Positions 1 through 8,859 of a stretch of 64,000 bases of DNA are shown here, piece by piece (position 1 is the first letter of the stretch; every line of letters starts with the position of its first letter). Position numbers and translations under genes: made by a program. Below the pieces are notes generated by a model. That model searched no databases, was not told the DNA's origin, and saw only the letters and a list, made by a program, of their open reading frames with translations. This DNA comes from an uncultured Collinsella sp. (lineage in GTDB: Bacteria > Actinomycetota > Coriobacteriia > Coriobacteriales > Coriobacteriaceae). The stretch covers positions 29,574-93,573 of the forward strand of contig URBQ01000002.1 of the NCBI GenBank assembly GCA_900546115.1. The letters run 5' to 3'.

Positions 1-1
1 A

Positions 2-1414
2 CCGCATGTCTATACGATCATGTTCTTGCTGATCGTTGTCTTTGCGGTCCTGACTTGGATCGTTCCCTCTGGTCAGTATCAGCGCAAGACGATTTCGACA
101 GCGGCGGGCGAGCGTGAAGTCGCCGTTGCCGGAACCTATGAACAGGTCGATAAGAACTACACCGATTCCGAGACCGGTGAGACCATCAATCTGGGCCAGG
201 ATATCTTCGCGGTCCTGCAAGCGCCCACCAAGGGTATCCAAGAGGCTGCCGACGTCGTTGCGTTCGTCTTATTGATTGGCGGATCGTTCGCAATCATCAC
301 CAAGACCAACGCTTTGAATGCCGGCATGAGCCGTGTGATTAAAAAGCTCAAGAACAAGGACATCCTCATCATTCCCATCACGATGACGTTGCTGTCCATT
401 TGCGGCACTACGTTTGGTATGTCTGAGGAAGCCCTGCCGTTCTATGCCATCTTCATTCCCATCATGATGGGTATCGGTTATGACTCGATGACGGCATTCA
501 TCATCTGCTTCCTTGGCCCTAACCTGGGATATTGTGCCTCGACCATCGACCCGTTTAATGTTTTGATCGCCCAAGGCATCATTGGCATCGAGGGCAATCC
601 GCAACTGTGGCTGCGCGCCGTTTCTTGGGTCATCTTCACTGCCGTCGGTATCGCATGGGCCATGCGCTACGCCATGCGCGTCAAGAAAAACCCCGAGTCG
701 TCCATTACGTATGAGGACGATAAGCTCAAGCGTATCGAGTTTTCCGTGACCGATGCCTCCATTGAGGAAGAGTTCACTATCCGTCAGAAGCTCGTGCTTA
801 TCGATTTTGCTTGCGGTATGGGCATTATCGTCTGGGGTCTTGTTACCCAGGGCTGGTACATGAATGAGATTTCCGCCGTGTTCCTTGGCATGGGCTTGCT
901 TGCCGGTATCCTGGGCGGTCTTGACCAGCAGACGATCGCTGAGGAGTTCGTTAAGGGTCTCGCCGACTTTGCGTACGCTGCCATCGTTATCGGTATCGCT
1001 CGCGGTATTCTGGTCATCGCCGAGGGCGGCATGATCATCGACACCATCCTCCAGGCGCTCGCTACTGCGCTCGCCGGTGCACCCGCCGCCGTCTACACCA
1101 CGTTTATGTATATCGTCCTTGGCCTGCTCTCTTTGCTGGTTCCCTCGAGTTCTGGCCTGGCGGCGCTCACCATGCCTGTTATGGGCCCCCTGACCGAGCT
1201 TATGGGCCTCAATCCCGAGGCAGCCGTTACCGCGCTCCAGTTTGCTAATCAGACCATCAACACCATCAGTCCCGTGGCGGGCATGACGGTCGCTGGCCTT
1301 GCCGTGGCTAAGATTTCGTTTGGCCAATGGTGGAAGACCATTTGGAAGTTCTTCATTTTCATGGTCGTCTTTGGCCTGATCGTAACGGCAATCTCTGGCA
1401 TGCTTCCGATGTAG
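2..1414 (+). CDS. YfcC family membrane carrier (5'-truncated)
   Basis: Polytopic inner-membrane carrier of the YfcC / C4-dicarboxylate anaerobic carrier superfamily, whose members move dicarboxylates, amino acids or short peptides. The reading frame is open from base 2 (Pro-His-Val-Tyr-Thr-Ile before the first internal Met at base 20). Family members carry this stretch just ahead of the first helix, so the true start lies left of the window. Visible features are the IVPSGQY motif after helix 1, a soluble loop of about 40 residues, a Gly/Ser-rich re-entrant-looking segment near the C-terminus (LLVPSSSGLAAL) and roughly ten further hydrophobic helices. The stop is immediately followed by the amidohydrolase gene, so the two are probably co-transcribed. 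The substrate is unknown; the context suggests a glycated or N-substituted amino acid that the downstream enzymes break down. Confidence 0.85.
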   Translation, partial: PHVYTIMFLLIVVFAVLTWIVPSGQYQRKTISTAAGEREVAVAGTYEQVDKNYTDSETGETINLGQDIFAVLQAPTKGIQEAADVVAFVLLIGGSFAIITKTNALNAGMSRVIKKLKNKDILIIPITMTLLSICGTTFGMSEEALPFYAIFIPIMMGIGYDSMTAFIICFLGPNLGYCASTIDPFNVLIAQGIIGIEGNPQLWLRAVSWVIFTAVGIAWAMRYAMRVKKNPESSITYEDDKLKRIEFSVTDASIEEEFTIRQKLVLIDFACGMGIIVWGLVTQGWYMNEISAVFLGMGLLAGILGGLDQQTIAEEFVKGLADFAYAAIVIGIARGILVIAEGGMIIDTILQALATALAGAPAAVYTTFMYIVLGLLSLLVPSSSGLAALTMPVMGPLTELMGLNPEAAVTALQFANQTINTISPVAGMTVAGLAVAKISFGQWWKTIWKFFIFMVVFGLIVTAISGMLPM

Positions 1415-1423
1415 GTGGTTGTG

Positions 1424-3007
1424 ATGTCTGATCGTTTGACGGTCCTGACGTCTAAGAGCGTCTTTACTGGTACGGGGGACCTGCCGTTTGAAGGTTTCGT
1501 AGCGGTCCGTGGCAATCGAATTGAGGCTGTTGGCGCCAAGTGTGAGGTAGCTTCGTATTTGACCCAAGCGGACGAGGTAGTTGACCTGGGCGACCGCACC
1601 GTCATGCCTGGCCTGATCGATGTGCATACCTTCTATACGGGCTGGGCGCTGCGGACGTTGGGGTCTGATCTATCCGGCGTCGCCGATGCCAAAGAGGCCG
1701 TGTCGCTCTTGCGTGCATGGAAAGATGATCATCCGGATTGTGCGGCGGCTTTTGGCCACAACATGCCCGAAACGTTGGCATCGGATGCCGAGAACGCAAA
1801 TACGGCAGCTGTGTTTGACGATTGTTTTGGCGATATCCCTGTCGTCTGCTTTACACCGGGTGCGGAGACCTGCGTTCTCAATGCTGCCGCCAGTGCGCGA
1901 TACGGCTTTACACCCCAGGCGTGCTATGCCGAGAAGATCTGGCGCATGATGAGCGATTTCCTCGCGCTACCCGAGGTGCGCGCCGGGTATTCGGACTACA
2001 TGAGCATGCTTAACGAGCGCGGCGTTACCGCCATCAAGGAGATGGCGTTTGATGACTACTACGGCTTTGCCGACGAAATGGCTCGCCGTGAGGAATCTGG
2101 TGAGCTGACGGTTCGTGTCTCTATGATGTCGCAGCCGGTGGGTGCCGGTGCAAATCTGGCATATGCCCGCGAGGCGCGAGAGCGCTTCCGGGGACCGTTC
2201 GTTCGTTTTTCTGGCTTCAACCGTATGACCGATCGCGGCGTATGGGCGGGGCTTGCCGAGATGATAGACCCCTATGAGGACACGGCCGATGCGGGAGCTG
2301 CCGGCAAGACGGTTGTCGAAGAGCCCGAGTGGGATCTGATTGAGAACGAGCTGCGTGCAATTGATGCTGACGGCTTCCGATATTCCTTGCATTGCCAGGG
2401 CGATGGCGCCGTTCGCCGCACCGTGGCGCTCTATGCCTCGCTGCCTCGAGACGAGCATGGACGGATGCTTCGCCGCCATGCGATTACCGATCTCGAGAAC
2501 TCTGACCCGACCGATCTTGTCGAGTTTGGCAAGTTAGGTGGAATTTGCGAGGTCTATCCGCAGATTTTGACGCTGGACAGGCGCGAGGACTGCCTGTCGA
2601 TGATGCGTCGACAAATTGGCGAGACGCGACTTTTGCATAGCTGGAATCGCCGCAGCATGGAAGATTCCGGATGCACAGTGTGCTGTGGCACGGATTTACC
2701 GCTGTTGATTCCGAGCTTGGGCGAGTCAATCTACAGTGCGTGCGGCGGATACTTCGACGACGGACTGCCCGTGAATGAGGTCAACGCGCTGACGCTTGTC
2801 GAGCTCTTGCGCGCTTGGACTGCCGGGGGCGCGTACGACCTGATGCGCGAAGACGAACTGGGTACGCTTGAGGTCGGCAAGCTTGCCGATATCTGCGTGC
2901 TCGATCGGGATGTGTTCGACCTCGATTATCGCGACGCACGCGATCTTTCGGTTGATATGACGATGTCGGACGGACAAATCGTGTTCGATCGAAATAAGGA
3001 GGCATAA
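1424..3007 (+). CDS. YtcJ-like metal-dependent amidohydrolase
   Basis: Cytoplasmic amidohydrolase of the Amidohydro_3 (YtcJ) type, 527 aa, expected to hydrolyse an amide or N-acyl bond in a TIM-barrel active site. It has the N-terminal small beta domain, then PGLIDVH at about residues 62-68, the HCQGDGAV segment typical of YtcJ proteins, a C-terminal CCGTDLP segment and the usual closing beta strands (GKLADICVLD). The canonical HxH pair reads His-Thr-Phe here, so one metal ligand is replaced. ATG 1424 is chosen over GTG 1415 because AGGTGG lies about 5 bases ahead of it. The gene starts 9 bases after the carrier and ends one base before the FrlC-like gene. It may release an amino acid or sugar moiety from the imported substrate; that role is inferred from position only. 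Confidence 0.8.
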   Translation: MSDRLTVLTSKSVFTGTGDLPFEGFVAVRGNRIEAVGAKCEVASYLTQADEVVDLGDRTVMPGLIDVHTFYTGWALRTLGSDLSGVADAKEAVSLLRAWKDDHPDCAAAFGHNMPETLASDAENANTAAVFDDCFGDIPVVCFTPGAETCVLNAAASARYGFTPQACYAEKIWRMMSDFLALPEVRAGYSDYMSMLNERGVTAIKEMAFDDYYGFADEMARREESGELTVRVSMMSQPVGAGANLAYAREARERFRGPFVRFSGFNRMTDRGVWAGLAEMIDPYEDTADAGAAGKTVVEEPEWDLIENELRAIDADGFRYSLHCQGDGAVRRTVALYASLPRDEHGRMLRRHAITDLENSDPTDLVEFGKLGGICEVYPQILTLDRREDCLSMMRRQIGETRLLHSWNRRSMEDSGCTVCCGTDLPLLIPSLGESIYSACGGYFDDGLPVNEVNALTLVELLRAWTAGGAYDLMREDELGTLEVGKLADICVLDRDVFDLDYRDARDLSVDMTMSDGQIVFDRNKEA

Positions 3008-3008
3008 G

Positions 3009-3860
3009 ATGTCTGAATCCAAACCGACGCTGCGCCGCGAACAGATTGCGGGCATGAATATCCACTACATCATGTGGTCGCTCGATTACTTCCTTGATGT
3101 GCAGCAGCGTTTGGGCTTTGAGTCCATTGAGCTGTGGTGTGCGGAGCCGCATGTGACGCTCGACCACACGGGCTACTTTGAGGCTGAGGTCCTGGCGAAA
3201 AAGGCTGCAGACCGTGGGCTTAGGTATCGTACTCTGTGCCCCGAGAATGTTGTCTATCCTTGGCAGTACTGCGCACGCAAACCGCTGCATGAACAGCGCA
3301 GCCTGGCGTACTTTAAGCACGGCATTGAGCTTGCCGAGGTACTTGGGTGCGACCGTATGTCCGTCAACTCGGGCTGGGGCGACTGGGACGAGGACCGCGA
3401 GGAAGCCTGGAAGCGCAGCCGCGAGCACTTGTCCATTCTGGCGGAGTATGCCGGTGAGCACGGTCTGGTGCTTACGATGGAAAGCCTGCGTCCCGAGGAG
3501 AGCAACCTTGTAACGACGGTTTCCGATGCGAAGCGCATGATTGACGAGGTCGCGAGCCCGTACTTACAGCCCATGGTTGATACAACCGCGATGGGCGTTG
3601 CGGGCGAGACGCTCGAGGACTGGTTTGCCGCCTTTGGTGATGGGGCAATTCACGAGATGCACTTTATCGACGGTGACCCGTATGGCCATCTGGTGTGGGG
3701 CGATGGCAAGCACGATATGGACGCCTTCGTCGCCACGCTTAATGCCCATGGTTTCGATGGCATGCTGGGCCAGGAAATCACGGACGGGCGTTACTACGAT
3801 GACCCGGCGGCGGCAGATGCCAAGAACATGGCCGCATTCGAGAAATATCTGATTGACTAA
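3009..3860 (+). CDS. FrlC-like sugar isomerase/epimerase (TIM barrel)
   Basis: 283-aa xylose-isomerase-like TIM barrel of the sugar phosphate isomerase/epimerase family, closest in context and layout to FrlC, which interconverts fructoselysine and psicoselysine. Probable metal ligands are Glu158 (TMESL), Asp191 (VDTTAM), His218 (EMHF) and Glu256 (QEIT), the standard Glu-Asp-His-Glu set. A good RBS (AATAAGGAGGC) precedes ATG 3009, which follows the amidohydrolase stop by one base, so translation is probably coupled. FrlB-like and FrlD-like genes follow, which supports an Amadori-product role. The exact sugar-amine substrate cannot be read from sequence. Confidence 0.8.
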   Translation: MSESKPTLRREQIAGMNIHYIMWSLDYFLDVQQRLGFESIELWCAEPHVTLDHTGYFEAEVLAKKAADRGLRYRTLCPENVVYPWQYCARKPLHEQRSLAYFKHGIELAEVLGCDRMSVNSGWGDWDEDREEAWKRSREHLSILAEYAGEHGLVLTMESLRPEESNLVTTVSDAKRMIDEVASPYLQPMVDTTAMGVAGETLEDWFAAFGDGAIHEMHFIDGDPYGHLVWGDGKHDMDAFVATLNAHGFDGMLGQEITDGRYYDDPAAADAKNMAAFEKYLID

Positions 3861-3922
3861 AACAACTATCGGCCACGCAGCCAACGTCATTGATTGCGGA
3901 CCAAACAAGAAAGGAACTGGAT

Positions 3923-4891
3923 ATGAACGCACACGATCTGATCAAAGAGGCAATTGCCGAGAAGGGCAAGTTCGACAGCGTCTACTGGATTGCTTGCGGT
4001 GGCTCCATGATCGATTTGATCCCGGCTCATGAGCTTCTGCAGCGCGAGGCAACCACCTTCACTTCGTATATCTATACGGCTCGCGAGTTTGATATCATGC
4101 GCCCGCGCCGCTTGGGTGAGAAATCCCTGGTCATTGCTTGCAGCCACAGTGGCAACACCCCCGAGGTCGTCGAGGGCTGCGAGATTGCCCTTGCTGCCGG
4201 CGCTACGGTGATCGCCCAGACCGACAACGCTGGATCCAAGATTGACTCCGGCAAGTGGACCACGTGGGTCTACCCGTGGGGCGAGGGCGTGCCGCAGGCC
4301 GAGGTCCCCGCTGGCATTTCGCTGTCGCTTGCGGCCGAGCTGCTCGATCAGCAGGAGGGCTACGCCGATCTTGCCGATATGTATGCCGGTATCGCCGAGA
4401 TGGATAAGATTCTTCCCCCGGCACGTGAGAAGGTAAATGCCGAGCTAGGTGATCGTTTTGCCAAGCTTTGCCAGGAGCACGAGTTCTTCTACATTCTGGG
4501 CAGCGGTCCCAACTTTAGCCAGACCTACGGTTTCGCTATCTGCTCTCTTATGGAGATGCAGTGGCAGCACTGCAGCTACATCCACTCTGCCGAGTACTTC
4601 CACGGCCCCTTCGAGGCTACTCAGGATGGCGTTTTTTACTTCCTGCAGATGGGCTCCAGCGAGTGCCGTGCTATGGACGAGCGCGCCCTTGCGTTCCTTA
4701 AGACGCATACCGATACGCTGATGGTGCTCGATGCCAAGGAGTACGGTATGGAAGCCGTGCCGGCGAGTGTCCGTGCCTATCTGGACCCGGTGCTGTTCTA
4801 CGCCATGAACTGCGAGCTGCGTGCTGCACGCGGCAAGGTGTTTGATCACGATCCCGATTTCCGTCGCTATATGGGTGTTGTCGAGTACTAG
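3923..4891 (+). CDS. FrlB-like SIS-domain fructosamine deglycase
   Basis: 322-aa cytoplasmic protein with two SIS (phosphosugar-binding) domains. It ends in RRYMGVVEY, very like the RRYYGGLVEY end of E. coli FrlB. FrlB splits 6-phosphofructoselysine into lysine and glucose 6-phosphate. The first SIS domain covers about residues 15-150 (IACGG, then the Ser-rich CSHSGNTPEVV loop that binds phosphosugar); the second begins near ILGSGPN and carries the HGPFE catalytic-loop motif. ATG 3923 is preferred over an upstream start at 3890 because AAAGGAAC precedes it and it matches the family N-terminus. It sits between FrlC-like and FrlD-like genes. The actual amine released may not be lysine. Confidence 0.82.
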   Translation: MNAHDLIKEAIAEKGKFDSVYWIACGGSMIDLIPAHELLQREATTFTSYIYTAREFDIMRPRRLGEKSLVIACSHSGNTPEVVEGCEIALAAGATVIAQTDNAGSKIDSGKWTTWVYPWGEGVPQAEVPAGISLSLAAELLDQQEGYADLADMYAGIAEMDKILPPAREKVNAELGDRFAKLCQEHEFFYILGSGPNFSQTYGFAICSLMEMQWQHCSYIHSAEYFHGPFEATQDGVFYFLQMGSSECRAMDERALAFLKTHTDTLMVLDAKEYGMEAVPASVRAYLDPVLFYAMNCELRAARGKVFDHDPDFRRYMGVVEY

Positions 4892-4905
4892 AAGGGGCAA
4901 AGGCC

Positions 4906-5769
4906 ATGGCATTTAACGTTAACGCGCTCGGATTTGGCGACAACGTCGTCGATCGCTACGAGCATATCCACACCATGTATCCCGGCGGCAATGCGGTGAA
5001 CTTCGCCGTTTATGCCAAGAAATGCGGTGCCGCACGCTCTGCATACATGGGCATTTTTGGCAATGACGCCGCTGCCGAGCATGTCATTGCAAGCCTCGAG
5101 GATGAGGGTATCGAGCTTGACAAGTGCGAGCAGATGATTGGCGAGAACGGAGCGGCTCGCGTGACCGTCGTTGACGGTGACCGTGTCTTCCTCGGCTCCA
5201 ACGAGGGCGGTATCCGTGGCGATGCGCGCTATGTTCTCGATCGCTTTGACCTTTCGTACATGGAGCAGTTCGATGTGGTTCATTCGGGCAACTATTGCTT
5301 CACCGAGCGCGAGCTGCCCAAGTTGAAGGCTGCGGGCGTCACGGTCTCTTTTGACTTTTCGGACGACTCCACCGACGAGTACTACGAGCAGATTGCGCCC
5401 TATGTCGATTTTGCTTTCTTTAGTGCGGCGGATGCCGCGAGTGAGGACGAGATTCGCGAGCGTCTGGCATGGGTGAAGGGTCTGGGTCCGCGTTTTGTGT
5501 CGGCTACGGCGGGCGCCGAGGGCTGCATCGCTTACGACGGCGAGCGTTATTACCGCCAGCTGGCTAAACCGGTAACGGACATGAAGGACACCATGGGGGC
5601 GGGCGACTCGTTCCTCACCTCGTTTTTGATGTGCTATCTCGATTCCGCCAAGCGTGGTGAGGGTGGCGCCGAGGCCATCGAGCGCGCGCTCGACTTTGCT
5701 GCCGGATTTGCCTCGACCGTGTGCGGCATGGAAGGTTCTTGGGGCCACGGAGCACCAATCGTCGAATAG
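4906..5769 (+). CDS. FrlD-like PfkB family sugar kinase
   Basis: 287-aa ribokinase-fold (PfkB) kinase. It has the N-terminal GGNAVNFAVY substrate motif (about residues 27-36) and the C-terminal DTMGAGDSF signature (GAGDS at 231-235, Asp as catalytic base), and resembles FrlD, which phosphorylates fructoselysine at C6 before FrlB deglycation. The start ATG 4906 follows the FrlB-like stop by 14 bases with AAGGGGCAAAGG upstream, so it is in the same operon. A hairpin with a short T run lies 70 bases downstream, before a second PfkB kinase, so this gene may end the first transcriptional block. Substrate assignment rests on synteny. Confidence 0.82.
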   Translation: MAFNVNALGFGDNVVDRYEHIHTMYPGGNAVNFAVYAKKCGAARSAYMGIFGNDAAAEHVIASLEDEGIELDKCEQMIGENGAARVTVVDGDRVFLGSNEGGIRGDARYVLDRFDLSYMEQFDVVHSGNYCFTERELPKLKAAGVTVSFDFSDDSTDEYYEQIAPYVDFAFFSAADAASEDEIRERLAWVKGLGPRFVSATAGAEGCIAYDGERYYRQLAKPVTDMKDTMGAGDSFLTSFLMCYLDSAKRGEGGAEAIERALDFAAGFASTVCGMEGSWGHGAPIVE

Positions 5770-5839
5770 CTTAAGAAAGCGTACGGCGGTCTGGCTATGA
5801 GGCCTTGGACAGCCGATGCAAAACAATAAGCGAAACGCG

Positions 5840-5874
5840 AAAAGGGGGCTCGCCATGTGGTGGGTCCCCTTTTG
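5840..5874 (+). terminator. Intrinsic terminator or processing hairpin inside the catabolic cluster
   Basis: AAAAGGGG and CCCCTTTT arms (with further G-U and C-G pairs inside) surround a short loop, followed by few T residues. It separates the frlCBD-like block from the second kinase block and is probably a partial terminator giving differential expression. Confidence 0.6.
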
Positions 5875-5890
5875 AACATTGGAGAAGACC

Positions 5891-6691
5891 ATGGGTATTA
5901 AAGCGTGTGCGGCTGGTTTTTGCTGTGCGGACGTCTATCAAAACATCGGCGTGTTCTATCCGACTGGTAATGGCATTGACTGGGGTATCCATCTTGCACG
6001 AATGGGCGTTTCGGTATCCGCCGTGTCGGTTGTCGGCAAGGACGAGTACGGAGACAAGATGAGAGAGGCGCTGGCCGCCGAGGGGTTTGATATCTCTCAT
6101 CTGCGGGTGGAGGATGGCGACACCTCGGTGATGCTCATGGCATTGAAAGACGGCGTCGATCGCGTGCATCTCGAGGCAATCGATGGCGTAATGGAGACAT
6201 ATCGTCCGAATGAAGATGACCGGGCGTTTATCCTAGAGCATGACATCATTCATACCGACCTGTTTGGCAATTGTTTGGACCTCCTGCCCGAGTGGCATGA
6301 TGCGGGCAAGACGGTGGTTATGGACTTCTCGGTGTTCAGCCAGGATCCCGAATATGCCTGCGAGAATCATTTTCCCTACGTTGACTACGCATTTATGTCG
6401 TTTGAAGATGACACTCCGGAGCTGCGGGACTGGGTACGTCACGCGCAGGAATTGGGGCCGCGCGTTGCGGTTGCCACGCTTGGCGAGAAGGGAAGCATTG
6501 CCTATGACGGTGAGCGCTTCTATGAGTGCGGGATCGTGCCGGCGGAGAAGGTCGTTAATACCGTGGGTGCCGGCGACTCGTATATCGCCGGGTTTACCAA
6601 GGGCGTGATCGATGGCCTTGATATTCCGGCGTGTATGAAGGCAGGCGCTGAGCTGTCGTCCCGAGTGATTGGTTCGTTTGAGCCGTACTAG
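5891..6691 (+). CDS. Second FrlD-like PfkB family kinase
   Basis: 266-aa PfkB/ribokinase-family kinase with NTVGAGDSY near the C-terminus (GAGDS 226-230) and a ribokinase N-terminal substrate lid region. It is a diverged paralogue of the kinase at 4906, sharing motifs such as GEKGSIAYDGERFY with the GAEGCIAYDGERYY of its neighbour. ATG 5891 has GGAGAAG upstream. It lies after a hairpin and heads a second block with a hydrolase, YjbQ, BtpA/SgcQ and FGGY kinase genes. Two FrlD-like kinases in one cluster suggest two related sugar-amine substrates, or phosphorylation at two positions. That is inference. Confidence 0.8.
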   Translation: MGIKACAAGFCCADVYQNIGVFYPTGNGIDWGIHLARMGVSVSAVSVVGKDEYGDKMREALAAEGFDISHLRVEDGDTSVMLMALKDGVDRVHLEAIDGVMETYRPNEDDRAFILEHDIIHTDLFGNCLDLLPEWHDAGKTVVMDFSVFSQDPEYACENHFPYVDYAFMSFEDDTPELRDWVRHAQELGPRVAVATLGEKGSIAYDGERFYECGIVPAEKVVNTVGAGDSYIAGFTKGVIDGLDIPACMKAGAELSSRVIGSFEPY

Positions 6692-6718
6692 GGTCAAATG
6701 CCTGGAAAGGAGTACGAA

Positions 6719-7579
6719 ATGGTTATCGACATGTTGGTCCATCCTATGCTCTACGGCGAGATCTGTACGCCGGGTGATGAGCCTGATGGATTCGGTTTTT
6801 GGTCACGAGAATTTGGTATGGGGCATATGGGCCCCATGGATTGGGATGAGCTTCAAGTCGAGATGGACGTCTGCGATGTGCAGAAGAGCGTGCTCATGCC
6901 GCTCGATGTAACCACGGCATGCGGAGGGCACTTTGGCACCAATGACCAGATTGCCATGCTGGTTGCCGCACATCCCGATCGTCTGTGGGGATTTGCGAGC
7001 GTAGACCCGCAGGTGAGCGGTGCCACAGACGAATTGGAGCGCGCCTTTACCGAGTTGGGGGCAAAGGGGCTTTGCCTGCATCCTGCAAAGCAGGGTTTTG
7101 CCCCCGATGATGCTGTGGCCGAGCCGCTTTACGAACTGTGCGAGCGCTATAACAAGCCGGTGGTTTTCCATGCCGGTATGTCTTGGGAGCCGGGCGCAGA
7201 GCTCTCGCGCAGTAACCCGCTTGCATTTGAGCACACAATCGCAACGCATCCAAATGTGCGTTTTAGTTTGACCCATTTTGGCTGGCCCTGGGCGCGCGAG
7301 ACCGTGGCGATGCTGCTCAAGTATCCCAACTGCTACGTGGACACCTCTATCACTTACATCGATTCGCCCGAGGAGATGATGCAGCGTCTTTTCACGGTCG
7401 ATATGGGGCCGCTGTGGTATGAGCGCGCGCTATCGCACCAAGTGATGTTCGCCAGCAATACGCCGCGCTTCCGTGCATTCAAACTCAAGCGGGCGCTCGA
7501 TACCGTGCCCATGCGCGATGATGCGCGAGAAAGGCTCTACTGGGGCAATGCCCTGCGTTTTCTTGAAGGGGATGAGTGA
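6719..7579 (+). CDS. Amidohydrolase-related TIM-barrel protein (Amidohydro_2 type)
   Basis: 286-aa protein of the amidohydrolase-2 (ACMSD/LigW-like) type. Visible barrel elements are an N-terminal DMLVHP (a single His where the family has HxH), LWGFASVDP, VVFHAGMSW, FSLTHFGWPW and a C-terminal VMFASNTPRF. In active family members the last motif reads GSDxP; Asn here replaces the catalytic Asp and the first His of HxH is missing. Metal binding may therefore be altered, and the enzyme may be a non-hydrolytic lyase or a changed hydrolase. ATG 6719 is preferred to ATG 6698 because AAAGGAG lies 6 bases before it. The stop overlaps the RBS region of yjbQ. Confidence 0.72.
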   Translation: MVIDMLVHPMLYGEICTPGDEPDGFGFWSREFGMGHMGPMDWDELQVEMDVCDVQKSVLMPLDVTTACGGHFGTNDQIAMLVAAHPDRLWGFASVDPQVSGATDELERAFTELGAKGLCLHPAKQGFAPDDAVAEPLYELCERYNKPVVFHAGMSWEPGAELSRSNPLAFEHTIATHPNVRFSLTHFGWPWARETVAMLLKYPNCYVDTSITYIDSPEEMMQRLFTVDMGPLWYERALSHQVMFASNTPRFRAFKLKRALDTVPMRDDARERLYWGNALRFLEGDE

Positions 7580-7581
7580 AC

Positions 7582-8010
7582 ATGGTGACGCTCGAGACAT
7601 TGAGCTATCTATCGACTGCTCCGGACCAGTTCATCGATATTACCGAGGACGTGCACGCTGCCATCGAACGCAGCTCGGTGACCAATGGCTTGGCGGCGAT
7701 TATTTTGTCGCATACGACCTGCGGAATCGTGGTAAACGAGGGGCTGCCCTGCGTGGAGACGGATCTTATGGAGACGCTTGATCGCATCGCCCCACTCGAT
7801 GCCCCCTATGCGCATGCACACTTCCTGCCGAGCTACGGAGCCACCGGTAACAACTCCTGTGGGCATATCAAGAGCATGATTTGTGGAAACAGTTGCTTCT
7901 TTCCCGTCCAAGATGGCCACATCGTGTGCGGAAGTGCCCAGAACATCTATCTTGCGGAGTTTGACGGTCCGCAGAAGCGAAAAGTGTACGTCGAGGTGCT
8001 GGGGGAGTAA
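7582..8010 (+). CDS. YjbQ / UPF0047 family protein
   Basis: 142-aa member of the UPF0047 (YjbQ) family, a small trimeric fold. The family hallmarks are present: AAIILSHTTCGIVVNEG near residue 35-50, HAHFLPSYG, the internal Gly-Asn-rich segment, and a C-terminal NIYLAEFDGPQ ending in VYVEVLG. E. coli YjbQ has weak thiamine-phosphate synthase activity, but the physiological role is unsettled. ATG 7582 is used because the upstream GTG 7576 overlaps the previous stop without a separate RBS. Occurrence inside a sugar/amine catabolic cluster, between a hydrolase and BtpA/SgcQ, suggests a pathway-specific role that is not described for the family as far as I know. Confidence 0.82.
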   Translation: MVTLETLSYLSTAPDQFIDITEDVHAAIERSSVTNGLAAIILSHTTCGIVVNEGLPCVETDLMETLDRIAPLDAPYAHAHFLPSYGATGNNSCGHIKSMICGNSCFFPVQDGHIVCGSAQNIYLAEFDGPQKRKVYVEVLGE

Positions 8011-8043
8011 CGTCCCTGCAATAACCCTATGAAGGAGCACGTT

Positions 8044-8853
8044 ATGTCGTTTCTAACTTCGATGTTCAAGAACGAAAAGCCGGTTATCGGAATGCTGCAC
8101 CTGCGTCCTCTGCCGGGCGATCCGCTGTATTACCCGGGCGGAAGCGTATCGCAGGTCGTGGAAGCCGCCAAGCGCGATCTCGAGGCGTTGCAGCAGGGCG
8201 GTGTCGATGGCATTTTGATTACCAATGAGCTCTCGATGCCCTATGAGCAGCATGTTTCTCCCTCAACCCTTGCATCGATGGGCTATGTAATCGGGGCTCT
8301 GTCCCATGATCTGTCGACTCCTTGGGGAGCTGAGGCAATTTACGATGGTGATGCCACAATCGAGCTGTGCGCTGCCGTCGACGCGCAGTTCACGCGCTGC
8401 AATTTTTGCGGTGCCTGGGCCGGTGATCTCGGGCTGATTAACCGAGATTTCGCTCACACCATGCGTCGCAAGGCGGCGCTGCGCTTGGACGACCTCAAGC
8501 TTTTTCACTTCATCACGAGCGAGGGCGAGGTTTATCTCAACGACCGCACGACCGCGGACATTGCCGATTCACTTCTCTTTAATTGCCTACCGGATGCGAT
8601 GGTCATCGGCGGTTCGGCTGCCGGTCGTGGCGCTTCGGGCGAGCTTGCCGACGAGGTCCGCGAGCGTGTTGGCGAAGTGCCCGTGGTATGTGGCACCGGT
8701 TGTCGCGAAAATACCGTGGCTGACGTATTTGCTCACTACGATGGCGCGTTTGTCGGCACGTGCTTAAAGCGCGACGGAAAGCTGGATGCCCCGATTGATG
8801 TTGAGCGAGTGGTTCGTTTTATGGCTGCCGCTCGTACGGCGCGAGGGGAGTAG
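8044..8853 (+). CDS. BtpA/SgcQ family TIM-barrel protein
   Basis: 269-aa BtpA/SgcQ protein. The diagnostic N-terminus KPVIGMLHLRPLPGDPLY is followed by GGVDGILITNE and a C-terminal phosphate-binding-like GTGCRENTVADVF. BtpA was first linked to photosystem I stability in cyanobacteria, while E. coli SgcQ sits in a sugar PTS operon, and the enzymatic role is unknown. AAGGAG lies 7 bases before ATG 8044, which decides the start over ATG 8029. The gene ends 6 bases before the FGGY kinase. Its place here fits a sugar-phosphate aldolase or isomerase-like job. Confidence 0.8.
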   Translation: MSFLTSMFKNEKPVIGMLHLRPLPGDPLYYPGGSVSQVVEAAKRDLEALQQGGVDGILITNELSMPYEQHVSPSTLASMGYVIGALSHDLSTPWGAEAIYDGDATIELCAAVDAQFTRCNFCGAWAGDLGLINRDFAHTMRRKAALRLDDLKLFHFITSEGEVYLNDRTTADIADSLLFNCLPDAMVIGGSAAGRGASGELADEVRERVGEVPVVCGTGCRENTVADVFAHYDGAFVGTCLKRDGKLDAPIDVERVVRFMAAARTARGE

Positions 8854-8859
8854 GCACCT

